Source: Alicyclobacillus sp. ALC3
GTDB lineage: Bacteria; Bacillota; Bacilli; Alicyclobacillales; Alicyclobacillaceae
DNA length: 64,000 bases
Reading direction: 5' to 3'
Assembly (NCBI RefSeq): GCF_028751195.1
Contig: NZ_CP066784.1
Span: 4,650,001-4,714,000 of the forward strand
Shown: one piece after another, positions 6,883 through 14,244 of the stretch
Position numbering within the stretch: position 1 is the first letter of the stretch
Layout of the letters: each line of letters opens with the position of its first letter
Notes under the pieces: model-generated
Seen by the model: the letters and a program-made list of their open reading frames with translations, nothing else
Database searches by the model: none
Told to the model about the DNA's origin: nothing
Program-made: the position numbers and the translations under genes

Positions 6883-7734
6883 ATGACGCAATTTGACAAC
6901 CGCCCAATCGGGGTGTTTGACTCCGGCGTTGGTGGCCTGACCGTTGTACGATCTTTACGCAGTCTGATTCCCGATGAAGAAATTCTGTATTTTGGTGACA
7001 TGGCTCGGTGCCCATACGGCGATAGACATCCGCGAGAGGTCCAGCAGTTCTCCAAAGAGGTACTCGATTTTTTGTACAACCAAGGGGTGAAAGCGCTTGT
7101 CGTGGCGTGCAACACTGCGACGGCCGTTGCTTTGCCGATATTGCAAGCAAGGTATCCGATCCCGGTCATCGGCGTGATCCAGCCAGGCGCGCGCGCTGCT
7201 ATTCGGGTTACACGAACTGGGCGCATTGGCGTGATTGGTACTGCCGTTACAATTCACAGCGGTGCGTACCCGGAAGCGGTGCATCACGTTGCGCCCGAGG
7301 TTGAGGTGTTTAGCGAGGCGTGCCCGCAATTTGTTCCGCTGGTCGAACAGGGGTTGGTCGCCGGGGCGGACGTTGAGGCCATTGTGGCTGAGTCGCTCGC
7401 CGAGTTGTTAGGAAAGGACATCGACTCACTCGTGCTAGGCTGCACTCATTACCCGTTGCTCGCACCGATTATACAGGCTGTCACGGGACCGGATGTACAA
7501 CTCATATCTTCTGCTGAGCAGACAGCGGAAGAGGTGAAAACTCTGTTGCGTCGTTCGAACTCCTTGCACGCTCCGCAGGATAGGGAAACTCGCCCGGCCG
7601 ATCGTTTCTATACGAGTTCAGACGGGACCCGTATGCGCAGGGCGATCGAGTTGTGGTTGGGGGATGCTGGGGGTCCTGAGTTCAGAGGAGCCCTGGTCGT
7701 ACCCGTGCAGCTTCCATCGGCGCAAAGTTATTGA
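6883..7734 (+). CDS. murI: Glutamate racemase
   Basis: The enzyme interconverts L- and D-glutamate, supplying D-Glu for peptidoglycan. Both catalytic cysteines are present: Cys76 in VVACNTATA and Cys187 in LVLGCTHYPLL, together with the N-terminal IGVFDSGVGGLTVVR and the YFGDMARCPYG motif. Its 283 residues are normal for the family. A run of six G before the ATG at about 16 bases is a weak SD. In Bacilli this position after gerE and ysmB is called racE. The gene ends 34 bases before rdgB. Confidence 0.95.
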   Translation: MTQFDNRPIGVFDSGVGGLTVVRSLRSLIPDEEILYFGDMARCPYGDRHPREVQQFSKEVLDFLYNQGVKALVVACNTATAVALPILQARYPIPVIGVIQPGARAAIRVTRTGRIGVIGTAVTIHSGAYPEAVHHVAPEVEVFSEACPQFVPLVEQGLVAGADVEAIVAESLAELLGKDIDSLVLGCTHYPLLAPIIQAVTGPDVQLISSAEQTAEEVKTLLRRSNSLHAPQDRETRPADRFYTSSDGTRMRRAIELWLGDAGGPEFRGALVVPVQLPSAQSY

Positions 7735-7768
7735 GTCTCGCGAGAATGGCTTGAAAGGAGTACTTTCG

Positions 7769-8374
7769 GTGGTTTGGCTGGCATCAAGAAACGATGGCAA
7801 GGTGGCGGAGTTTGCTCAGTTGCTTGCGCATGCGCAGATACGGGTCAAGCCGTTGCCCAATGACGCCGGTACCGCGCCGGAGACAGGGACGAGCTTTGAA
7901 GCAAACGCCGTACAAAAGGCCTTGTACTACGGTGACCGGGTAGACGGCTGGGTGCTGTCAGACGACTCCGGTCTGTGCGTCGAGGGCCTCAGTGGTCAGC
8001 CGGGAGTGTATTCCGCAAGATTCGCGGGTGAGTTTGCTGATGATGAGGCAAACAACAGAAAGCTCCTCACATTAATGGAAGACATTCCAACGGCGGAGCG
8101 TACTGCGTCGTTTGTCTGTGTGCTCGCACTGTGGCACCGCGGTCTAGATGCGCCAGTCGTCGCGCGGGGGGAAGTGCATGGTAGCATTCTTCGCGGCCCC
8201 TCAGGGACGGATGGCTTTGGCTATGATCCGTTGTTTGTTCCAAATGGATTCAATCAGTCGTTTGCGGAGTTGTCCATGTCGGAGAAGAATCTGCTGTCAC
8301 ACCGAACGGTCGCCGTCCATCGTCTGCTGCACGAACTAGGGGGTGACATGCTTGCGGATCTGCGTCGTGAGTGA
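7769..8374 (+). CDS. rdgB: dITP/XTP pyrophosphatase (RdgB/HAM1, YsnA)
   Basis: This house-cleaning NTPase removes non-canonical purine nucleotides (dITP, XTP) from the pool. Signatures are LASRNDGKVAEF at the N terminus, TSFEANAVQKA, LSDDSGLCVEGL, GVYSARFAG and TDGFGYDPLF. I chose GTG at 7769, with AAAGGAG 8 bases upstream and directly before the conserved N terminus; the longer frame from 7664 would overlap murI by 71 bases. At 201 residues it is the usual length. B. subtilis has rph just before this gene; here rph is absent. Confidence 0.94.
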   Translation: MVWLASRNDGKVAEFAQLLAHAQIRVKPLPNDAGTAPETGTSFEANAVQKALYYGDRVDGWVLSDDSGLCVEGLSGQPGVYSARFAGEFADDEANNRKLLTLMEDIPTAERTASFVCVLALWHRGLDAPVVARGEVHGSILRGPSGTDGFGYDPLFVPNGFNQSFAELSMSEKNLLSHRTVAVHRLLHELGGDMLADLRRE

Positions 8375-8894
8375 TACGCACAGGTTTCGTCACGAACTGA
8401 TGCAGGCAGTCTCCCTTGCAGGCCCAATTAACGCCGTGCTGCACGCGGGTGATGAAACTTCTGATGCTGCCTGGTTAGCCGACCGGATTCACTGTCCGGT
8501 TCATGCTGTCGCGGGGAATTGGGATACGCGGTCTACAGTGTACCCGGACAGCCTAGTCGTGACAGGATACGGTCCGCCTTTGTTCCTCACGCACGGGCAC
8601 CGACTACAGGTGAAGAATACGCTGTTACCGCTCGCGAAAACGGCTCACTCACACGGTGCTTCTATTGCGGTCTTTGGTCACACTCATATTGCCCTGGCAG
8701 AAGAAGTAGACAGCGTACTCTGCATCAATCCTGGCAGTTTGTCGCAGCCGCGTGGGCGCAAGGAACGGACATTCGCGATTCTCACGATTCGCACGGAAGC
8801 AGATGCCTTTGAGGTGAGCGTCACACACCTTACATCTTCTGGGAAAGTGTTGCCGGACACGACACGCAGCGTGAGCATTCCCCGCTTTGAATGA
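8343..8894 (+). CDS. YfcE/MJ0936-type metallophosphoesterase (YsnB)
   Basis: This two-metal phosphodiesterase has every ligand block of the YfcE family: VVSDTHRF, LHAGDETSD, VAGNWD, LTHGHRLQVKN and VFGHTHIAL, over 183 residues. The natural substrate of the family is unsettled. It starts at GTG 8343, inside the end of rdgB (32-base overlap), with GGGGG just upstream; TTG at 8352 is an alternative. Synteny with B. subtilis ysnA-ysnB supports the call. It is the last host protein gene before the two tRNAs. Confidence 0.9.
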   Translation: MTCLRICVVSDTHRFRHELMQAVSLAGPINAVLHAGDETSDAAWLADRIHCPVHAVAGNWDTRSTVYPDSLVVTGYGPPLFLTHGHRLQVKNTLLPLAKTAHSHGASIAVFGHTHIALAEEVDSVLCINPGSLSQPRGRKERTFAILTIRTEADAFEVSVTHLTSSGKVLPDTTRSVSIPRFE

Positions 8895-8901
8895 ACTTGA
8901 C

Positions 8902-8931
8902 TTGACCGTTTTGCGACGTATCGTCTACACT
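8902..8931 (+). promoter_or_regulatory. Promoter of the tRNA pair
   Basis: TTGACC (8902-8907) and TACACT (8926-8931) are 18 bases apart and lie just upstream of tRNA-Gly. The downstream terminator at 9123 suggests the two tRNAs form one transcript. Confidence 0.5.
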
Positions 8932-8953
8932 GTCCTTGCTGCAATTTCTGTTC

Positions 8954-9027
8954 GCGGGCGTAGTTCAATGGTAGAACTCCAGCCTTCCAAGCTGGTCGCG
9001 TGGGTTCGATTCCCATCGCCCGCTCCA
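8954..9027 (+). tRNA. tRNA-Gly (UCC)
   Basis: A full cloverleaf can be read: acceptor GCGGGCG/CGCCCGC, D-arm TAGTTCAATGGTAGAA, anticodon loop CTTCCAA (TCC), T-arm GGGTTCGATTCCC, and an encoded CCA at 9025-9027. Confidence 0.96.
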
Positions 9028-9031
9028 CAAT

Positions 9032-9108
9032 GTCTCAGTAGCTCAGCAGGATAGAGCAACAGCCTTCTAAGCTGTGGGTCGGGGGTTCGAATCCCTCCTG
9101 AGACGCCA
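9032..9108 (+). tRNA. tRNA-Arg (UCU)
   Basis: The cloverleaf is complete: acceptor GTCTCAG/CTGAGAC, D-arm with GCTCAGCAGGATAGAGC, anticodon loop CTTCTAA (TCT), T-arm GGGGGTTCGAATCCC, and an encoded CCA at 9106-9108. The prophage integrase faces it 60 bases downstream, so its 3' half is the probable attachment site and is intact here. Confidence 0.96.
9080..9108 (+). other. Probable prophage attachment site (attL) in tRNA-Arg
   Basis: Tyrosine integrases commonly use the T-arm and acceptor end of a tRNA gene as attB, and the integrase gene here ends 60 bases from this tRNA. No second copy of the tRNA 3' end was recognised in the rest of the window, so the core cannot be defined and the right end probably lies outside. 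Confidence 0.45.
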
Positions 9109-9122
9109 TCTTGTTTGTCCCG

Positions 9123-9153
9123 AATCCCTTGTCCTGCAAGGGATTTTTCTTTT
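9123..9153 (+). terminator. Rho-independent terminator after tRNA-Arg
   Basis: AATCCCTTG (9123-9131) pairs with CAAGGGATT (9137-9145) and is followed by TTTCTTTT. It ends the tRNA transcript and separates it from the convergent integrase gene. Confidence 0.85.
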
Positions 9154-9167
9154 GCCCTCGATTTGTG

Positions 9168-10418
9168 TCAGCCGTCGATTTTCTTGTCTTGGGAACGGAT
9201 TGGGAACGGATTTAATTTCTCCAGCCGGTCTGCGGTCTCACGGCTCACCAAATCAGACTCGTGCGTGTAGAGGTCTGCAGTCGTCGCCAGGCGTGAATGC
9301 CGCAGGCGTTCCTGGATAGACTTCAGGTCAGCCCCGTCCTCGCGTAGCAGCATGGCGGTCGTGTGTCGTAAATCGTGCAGCCGGATGCGGGGGAGATCAT
9401 GCTTGTCCAAAAAACGTCGCCAGCGAAGCGACGGAGCGTCCGCGTAGAAGTGATGACCGGTCCCGTTGTGGAACACGTACTCGTGGTCGCTACCTTCCCA
9501 TCGTTGTGCTTGCTGGAGCTTCCAGCGCTCGCGGATCCACGCCTCGCGGTACCGCGACAGCTCCGCCATGTACCAGCGAGGCATCGGCACAAAGGCCTGT
9601 GACTCAGCTGTCTTCAGTTCGGCCTCGACCGTGCGACCTTCCTCGTTGAGTGACAGCTGCTTCTCGACCATGATGCCGCCGTGTTCGAAGTCAACCTGCG
9701 GCCACTCGACGGCGAGCATCTCGCCGCGACGAAAGCCACCCAGCACGACACCGAGGTAATACAGCCGCCAGTGCTCTGGTTCGTCTGCGAGGGCGATGAT
9801 AAGCTGCTCAGCCTCCTCGCGTGTGTATGCCCTCTTCTTGGCTCTCAGAGAGCGTCTCTCAGCCTTGTCGGCCACAGGACGGTCAACACCCTCCATCGGG
9901 TTCGAAGGAATCACACGCCAGCGCTCAGCGGCGTCCAGAATCGATTTTAACGCCTTGTAGATGTTCAGCAGGGTGTTTGTCGAGAGAGGCTTGTCCCGTC
10001 CGTCCTTGCGGCCGTCCCGTGAGCGCAGCTGCGTGAAGAACGAAACGATGTGCATCGTCTTGATTTTGCTTAACTCGAGATGCCCGAAGGTGGGGAGGAG
10101 CTGCGAGTTGACGATGCCGAGATAGTTCTTGCGCGTGTACGCACCCATATGTAGGTCTGCGTAGTTTGTTTTCCACGTGCTGACGAAGTCGGCGAAAGTG
10201 GTGCGCTCCGGTTTAACGTACTGCCCGGACTCTACCTCACGCTGAAACGCTGCCAGCTCCATGCGCAGGTAGTCCTGGAGTCGACGCGTGGTCTTCAGAA
10301 GCGCTTCGTCTTCGACGTGGAGTGTTTTGCGGCGTTGGACTCGCTTTCCAGTGGCGTCGTAACCGTCTTCGACAACCAATCGCCAGGAGTTTGCGCCGCG
10401 CTTCTCGATACTGGGCAT
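9168..10418 (-). CDS. int: Prophage tyrosine integrase
   Basis: A phage integrase of about 416 residues. An N-terminal SAM-like/arm-binding region (about residues 60-150, FADFVSTWKTNYADLHMGAY) precedes the catalytic domain with GGFRRGEMLAVEW (first Arg), HDLRHTTAMLL (His-x-x-Arg), LRHSRLATTADLYTH (His and nucleophile Tyr). I chose the ATG at 10418, which gives the usual MPSIEKRG start and has GGAGATGA a few bases upstream; the frame extends to a GTG at 10433. It points toward tRNA-Arg. It ends with a short duplicated GGGAACGGATT segment (about 9190-9210). Confidence 0.95.
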   Translation of the reverse strand: MPSIEKRGANSWRLVVEDGYDATGKRVQRRKTLHVEDEALLKTTRRLQDYLRMELAAFQREVESGQYVKPERTTFADFVSTWKTNYADLHMGAYTRKNYLGIVNSQLLPTFGHLELSKIKTMHIVSFFTQLRSRDGRKDGRDKPLSTNTLLNIYKALKSILDAAERWRVIPSNPMEGVDRPVADKAERRSLRAKKRAYTREEAEQLIIALADEPEHWRLYYLGVVLGGFRRGEMLAVEWPQVDFEHGGIMVEKQLSLNEEGRTVEAELKTAESQAFVPMPRWYMAELSRYREAWIRERWKLQQAQRWEGSDHEYVFHNGTGHHFYADAPSLRWRRFLDKHDLPRIRLHDLRHTTAMLLREDGADLKSIQERLRHSRLATTADLYTHESDLVSRETADRLEKLNPFPIRSQDKKIDG

Positions 10419-10460
10419 TAGGCTCATCTCCACTGATTTTGTTAGGAAGTAGCTGATAGA

Positions 10461-11564
10461 TTAGAACGGAAGATCCTGGTCAGATATTTCCTTGGTAGCG
10501 GCGCTTGTCACCTTCTCAAATGGGTCGGCAAATGGGTCAGCAAATAGGTCGGACACTGGCCTATCTCGTGGTTGGCGCTTGACAGAGTCCCACGGCAACA
10601 AGAGTTTGTGACTGAAATATGTTGTCGGACTTCCACACTTTGTACAGAATCGAGCGTTGCCGTCAGCAACTTCTCCACACTCCCATTCGATGTTGCCCCA
10701 GCTATCCTCCTGAAAATTAGTACACTTGTTAGTGAGCGAGACTCCGCAAACCTTGCAATGTTCTCCCGAGAGCTGTTCATTGCCGCACCTTGGGCATTCA
10801 TGCTTCGGGTAGCCATTACCATCCAATTCAAAACCATCATAAATCATGTCAGGTGTGACCCCCTTGTAAGTAGAAATGGCATCTGTGTTACGGCACACGG
10901 GGCAGTATATTGCTCCTGGTGTCGCAAAATAGTAGTGGCATACGGTACACTCTTTGCCGTATAACACGCGATTAATAAAGGTATCAAATTGTTGGGTCAG
11001 CGATTCGAATCGGAAACGCAAATCAGCACTCAAGTATCGAATTCGCATGCGAGTAGCCTGACCAGATAAATCAAAAACAGTCCGCAGTAAATACGCTGTG
11101 TTCACGTTCCGACTCAACTCGCGTACGATGGGGGCCGGTGCCAACACGTTCCGCGCGAACACGTCGGCTTCGTTTTCCAGTACTCTCATTGCCCTGTCAT
11201 CAAGGCCACCTCTGTTCAACAGTGTCTCGTCGAACTCTTTAAAGTGGCCGAGGTAGATATGCCCAATCTCGTGCAGTAGAGTCCACCGGATTCTTTCACG
11301 GGTCCTTACCCCGTCGTTGTAGGCGATGGTGTATTTACCGCTCTTACGAACCGTAAAACCGTCTTCACTTGGCAGCTCCCTTGCGACTGTATTTACATCG
11401 ACATGCCGGCTTTTTGCGTATTCGCTATACGGCTTCAGCCCCCAGCCATTTCGCTTTATGATAGACGCGGCATCGATTGGAAATGCAGTCACATGCTCGT
11501 CTCGTAGGAATTGGGCCGCAGCTAACATTACCATTCTGTATCGTGCGAAGAACGGTATACCCAT
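10461..11564 (-). CDS. ImmA/IrrE-like metalloprotease with zinc ribbons and SSB-like tip
   Basis: The 367-residue protein has an ImmA/IrrE (M78) peptidase domain with HEIGHIYLGH at residues 98-107 and the distal glutamate in ENEADVFARNVLAP. This is the family in which ICEBs1 ImmA cleaves its repressor ImmR. Unlike the compact family members, it adds about 150 residues with several CxxC pairs (CTVCHYYF, CPVC, CPRCGNEQ, CKVCG, CTKCG), likely zinc ribbons. The last 25 residues contain DPFADPF and end ISDQDLPF, very like the C-terminal tip of Bacillus SsbA (ISDDDLPF). It lies 10 bases downstream of the repressor gene on the same strand, so the repressor is the probable substrate. Confidence 0.88.
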   Translation of the reverse strand: MGIPFFARYRMVMLAAAQFLRDEHVTAFPIDAASIIKRNGWGLKPYSEYAKSRHVDVNTVARELPSEDGFTVRKSGKYTIAYNDGVRTRERIRWTLLHEIGHIYLGHFKEFDETLLNRGGLDDRAMRVLENEADVFARNVLAPAPIVRELSRNVNTAYLLRTVFDLSGQATRMRIRYLSADLRFRFESLTQQFDTFINRVLYGKECTVCHYYFATPGAIYCPVCRNTDAISTYKGVTPDMIYDGFELDGNGYPKHECPRCGNEQLSGEHCKVCGVSLTNKCTNFQEDSWGNIEWECGEVADGNARFCTKCGSPTTYFSHKLLLPWDSVKRQPRDRPVSDLFADPFADPFEKVTSAATKEISDQDLPF

Positions 11565-11573
11565 GCTGATGCA

Positions 11574-12212
11574 CTAGTCCCCTTTATCTTGATGCTCCAA
11601 ATAGTCGAGAAAATCAGCTAGTCGCTCTCGGCTATTCGGTTTTAGGTGTTGAGCCCGTCGAGCGATAACACGCACCTCATCATCAAGGTCATCACTCGGA
11701 TGCACCCGAGTGGACTGGAGCTTTTTCACTCTAACTAGGGCCGAGAAGATTAGTTTTTTGTATTCGGTATCAATTTCTCGGAGCAATTGTTCAAATCCAG
11801 AGACTGTGTAGGGTACATCCCATTCCTCGGATTCAAACATGGATGCTAGTTCCTGAACGAGAGATTCCACCACTGCCTCAGGAAATTCCCCTCCACTAGC
11901 AAGTGAACGAATGACTGCACGGAGCCGATAGTCTAAATCGTTCTCATCTATGATGTCATCCGTCTCCCAATCTTCAGTTTCCACCCCGTCGAAGTACCCG
12001 GCCCTTTGCATCAATTCGCCATAGGTAACGGGGCGCAACTGTTCTGCAAGCAGCCTGAGCGTATCTGGAGTTGGCCGTTGAGCTCCGGCCTCAATCCGCG
12101 ATAGGGTTGCTTGCGACACTCCAGTGGCCTCAGCTAACTGCTTCTGCGTCCTGAACCCGTAACGAACACGCAGTTCGCTTAGGTATGTTCCAAACGACTG
12201 TTGCGTTTGCAA
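11574..12212 (-). CDS. XRE-family phage repressor
   Basis: A 212-residue repressor with an N-terminal helix-turn-helix at about residues 20-40 (QKQLAEATGVSQATLSRIEA) and a long acidic/helical C-terminal part. There is no LexA/S24 autoprotease signature, so release probably depends on the adjacent ImmA-like protease. The start is TTG at 12212, with a perfect AAAGGAGGTGA 7 bases upstream. It faces the Cro-like gene across a region with four related 20-bp dyads, the likely operators. Low GC for the window is typical of a lysogeny module. Confidence 0.9.
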   Translation of the reverse strand: MQTQQSFGTYLSELRVRYGFRTQKQLAEATGVSQATLSRIEAGAQRPTPDTLRLLAEQLRPVTYGELMQRAGYFDGVETEDWETDDIIDENDLDYRLRAVIRSLASGGEFPEAVVESLVQELASMFESEEWDVPYTVSGFEQLLREIDTEYKKLIFSALVRVKKLQSTRVHPSDDLDDEVRVIARRAQHLKPNSRERLADFLDYLEHQDKGD

Positions 12213-12248
12213 ACTTTCACCTCCTTTATCGCCATCATCTTACATCAG

Positions 12249-12358
12249 TAATTGCGCGTACGCAATTATTTTATACACACATATTGCACCCGCGTATATT
12301 ATCGGCTTATCATGCAAATATACGCGAACGCATATTGGTGATGCGTAAACGTATTGAA
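12249..12358 (+). promoter_or_regulatory. Four related operator dyads in the divergent control region
   Basis: Dyads built on an AATATGCG-n4-CGCATATT plan lie at 12249-12268 (TAATTGCGCGTACGCAATTA), 12281-12300 (ATATTGCACCCGCGTATATT), 12317-12336 (AATATACGCGAACGCATATT) and 12339-12358 (weaker, ATGCGTAAACGTAT core). Dyads 2-4 cover and follow the rightward promoter, and dyad 1 lies just upstream of the repressor gene. Repressor/Cro binding is inferred from position and symmetry. Confidence 0.7.
12284..12313 (+). promoter_or_regulatory. Rightward early promoter
   Basis: TTGCAC (12284-12289) and TATCAT (12308-12313) are 18 bases apart. The -35 is inside the second operator dyad and the -10 just precedes the third, so repressor binding would block the early operon. 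Confidence 0.6.
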
Positions 12359-12382
12359 TGAGGGAAAAGTGAGGTGAGTACT

Positions 12383-12649
12383 GTGGCTAAAAAAATCATT
12401 CGACTAAAGGTGAAGGAGTTGATGAAAGCTCAAATCGATCATGACATTCCTACTGACGCTGCACTTGCAAAAATCATAGGCGTCTCTGTCACACAAGTTT
12501 GGAGAGCGAAACTTCCTCCGTCAGATAGGCGCCATAACTCTCCGGGAATACATTTTATCGCTGGGGTAATGAGCGCGTTTGAAGGCCCGTTTGAGCGCTT
12601 CTTTTACCTTGAAGAGGATTCACTCCAAACTGCGATGGGTGCGAGGTGA
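12383..12649 (+). CDS. Cro-like small DNA-binding protein
   Basis: This 88-residue basic protein has a helix-turn-helix-like segment PTDAALAKIIGVSVTQVWRA, in the position of cro as the first gene of the early operon. GTG at 12383 is preferred over GTG at 12374 because AGGTGA lies 5 bases before it. The sequence is not close to a named family I recognise, so the call rests on the fold-like motif and on position facing the repressor. Confidence 0.7.
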   Translation: MAKKIIRLKVKELMKAQIDHDIPTDAALAKIIGVSVTQVWRAKLPPSDRRHNSPGIHFIAGVMSAFEGPFERFFYLEEDSLQTAMGAR

Positions 12650-12655
12650 CCGCAA

Positions 12656-13273
12656 ATGGGTTTACGGGTCGAGAACTGGAATGGACACCGTATTCGGTTC
12701 GTTGAGAAAGAACCAGGTGAATGGTGGGCAGTCCTATCTGATGTAGCCAAGGCCCTTGATCTTGGACAGACGGCACCTATTCGCCGGCGATTGCCAAGGG
12801 ATGTGATTTCAAGTCACCGCGTTGAGACAATCGGTGGAGCACAAGCAATGCTCATTGTGAACGAGTTTGGAATCTATGAAACAGTATTCGAAAGCCGCAA
12901 ACCGGAGGCCAAGGCGTTCAAACGCTGGGTGTACGAGATGTTGAGAACGCTCCGCAAAGTTTCGGGCCTCGAAGGCTTTGAGATTTTCCGCATGTTGGAC
13001 AAAGAGCATCAGAAGTCTGCGATGGCCCGTTTGCATGGTGCACTGCCAGAACCATCTCGGGTGGACTTCATTAAGGCAAATACGATTGCTAACAAGACCG
13101 TCTCGACCATATATGGCTATCCGAAGATGATCCATAAGAACGCAATGACTCCTGAAATGCTGCTGAAACGCGAGGAAGTTTTGGACGACACGGTCGAACT
13201 GATGGAATCTGTGGAGAAGTTTGGTCTGGGATTGTCGGTGTCCCAAGCAGTACGTAGGAGGCACCTGCAGTGA
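12656..13273 (+). CDS. BRO-N domain phage antirepressor
   Basis: The N-terminal half is a BRO-N/prophage antirepressor domain (EWWAVLSDVAKALDLGQ, AMLIVNEFGIYETVFESRKP, AKAFKRWVYEMLRTLRK), about residues 15-105. The C-terminal 100 residues are not recognised. GAGGTGA lies 6 bases upstream of the ATG. Antirepressors bind phage repressors or DNA and promote lytic growth, which fits its place second in the early operon. The stop overlaps the next start as GTGA. Confidence 0.85.
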   Translation: MGLRVENWNGHRIRFVEKEPGEWWAVLSDVAKALDLGQTAPIRRRLPRDVISSHRVETIGGAQAMLIVNEFGIYETVFESRKPEAKAFKRWVYEMLRTLRKVSGLEGFEIFRMLDKEHQKSAMARLHGALPEPSRVDFIKANTIANKTVSTIYGYPKMIHKNAMTPEMLLKREEVLDDTVELMESVEKFGLGLSVSQAVRRRHLQ

Positions 13274-13554
13274 GCAGTTTCGATGAAGCGCTCCAAGAAA
13301 TGCAATCGGAAATCGCCACCGAACTCGAGGAACGCTTATGGGCGCGCATCGAACCGCGCATCCAGCAGGCTCTCCTTGCTCGGTACATGACGGTCACCGA
13401 ATGCGCGCAATACCTGCACACGTCGGATGCGTCTGTCAGACGCTTGATTGCAGACCGCACGATCCCGCACTTCAGGGTCCGGGAGCGAATCATCATCCGG
13501 CAACACGACGTCGACAGGTGGGTCGAAAGGCAAATCACTGAAGGGGGGCGATAG
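13270..13554 (+). CDS. Excisionase-type helix-turn-helix protein
   Basis: A 94-residue protein. The C-terminal 55 residues form an excisionase/MerR-like winged helix (MTVTECAQYLHTSDASVRRL ... FRVRERIIIRQHDVDRWVE), the pattern of helix_turn_helix 17. An amphipathic N-terminal helix of 40 residues is added. It is a candidate excisionase for the tyrosine integrase, although such domains also occur in plain regulators. It overlaps the antirepressor stop by 4 bases. Confidence 0.75.
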   Translation: MSSFDEALQEMQSEIATELEERLWARIEPRIQQALLARYMTVTECAQYLHTSDASVRRLIADRTIPHFRVRERIIIRQHDVDRWVERQITEGGR

Positions 13555-13596
13555 GTAAGACCGCGGTACCAGATAGACACGGGAGGAGTCCAAACG

Positions 13597-14220
13597 ATGG
13601 AACAGTCACGAAAACACGGAACCCGCACAGGCGGCAACCTGCACGGGCTCGGAACACAACAGCTTTCGGGTTACCCACATTTTACGCCTCAAGTCATGAA
13701 AGGCGCAACCGCACTGGCGAATGCCCTACACCTGATGGTCCCTGCTGACCGGGAACTGGTCATCGTCTGCATCGGTACCGACCGGAGCACTGGTGACGCC
13801 TACGGACCCTTGGTTGGTACCGCACTGAAGCACGAGGATTGCCCGGTACCCGTTTACGGCACCATTCACGAACCCGTGCACGCGCTCAACCTCGAGGCGA
13901 CAACGGATTACATCGCCATCCGCCACCGTGGTGCGTATGTCATCGCCGTCGACGCGACACTCGACACGTTCGACAATGTCGGCGCGATACAGATTTACTC
14001 GAGTCCGCTGCGCCCAGGCGCAAATGCCGGTAAGGAGTTGGCTGCGGTCGGCGACTGCTCCGTGCTCGGAGTGGTCAATGTCGATGGGTTCTTGGCCCAG
14101 ACTACCCTACAGTTCACACGCCTGGCTCTCGTCATGGATATGGCTGAAAGCACTGCAGCAGGATTGCTCCAGTTCCTGCGCTCTCGAGTGGGACAGGCCT
14201 CTCTCACCGTAATTCAATAA
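13597..14220 (+). CDS. YyaC-like (DUF1256) spore-protease-family protein
   Basis: The 207-residue product matches the YyaC/DUF1256 family over its full length: VIVCIGTDRSTGDAYGPLVG, GTIHEPVHALNL, VIAVDATLDTFDNVGAIQIY and GVVNVDGFLAQTTLQFTRLA are all in the expected order. YyaC proteins are sporulation-associated and share a fold with the germination protease GPR; their substrate is not settled. A GGAGGAG SD precedes the ATG. It is unusual for such a gene to sit in a phage early operon between an excisionase-like gene and recombination genes, so it may be a captured host sporulation gene or a phage protease with another target. Confidence 0.85.
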   Translation: MEQSRKHGTRTGGNLHGLGTQQLSGYPHFTPQVMKGATALANALHLMVPADRELVIVCIGTDRSTGDAYGPLVGTALKHEDCPVPVYGTIHEPVHALNLEATTDYIAIRHRGAYVIAVDATLDTFDNVGAIQIYSSPLRPGANAGKELAAVGDCSVLGVVNVDGFLAQTTLQFTRLALVMDMAESTAAGLLQFLRSRVGQASLTVIQ

Positions 14221-14244
14221 TTCGATACCCGAGGAGGAAATCAC

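Noticed and set aside
7664..7768. N-terminal extension of rdgB to 7664
   Set aside because: It would overlap murI by 71 bases and lacks an SD, whereas GTG 7769 has AAAGGAG and begins the conserved domain.
9168..9210. Short GGGAACGGATT direct repeat as attachment core
   Set aside because: It lies inside the integrase coding sequence and is only 11-12 bases; the tRNA is the better candidate.
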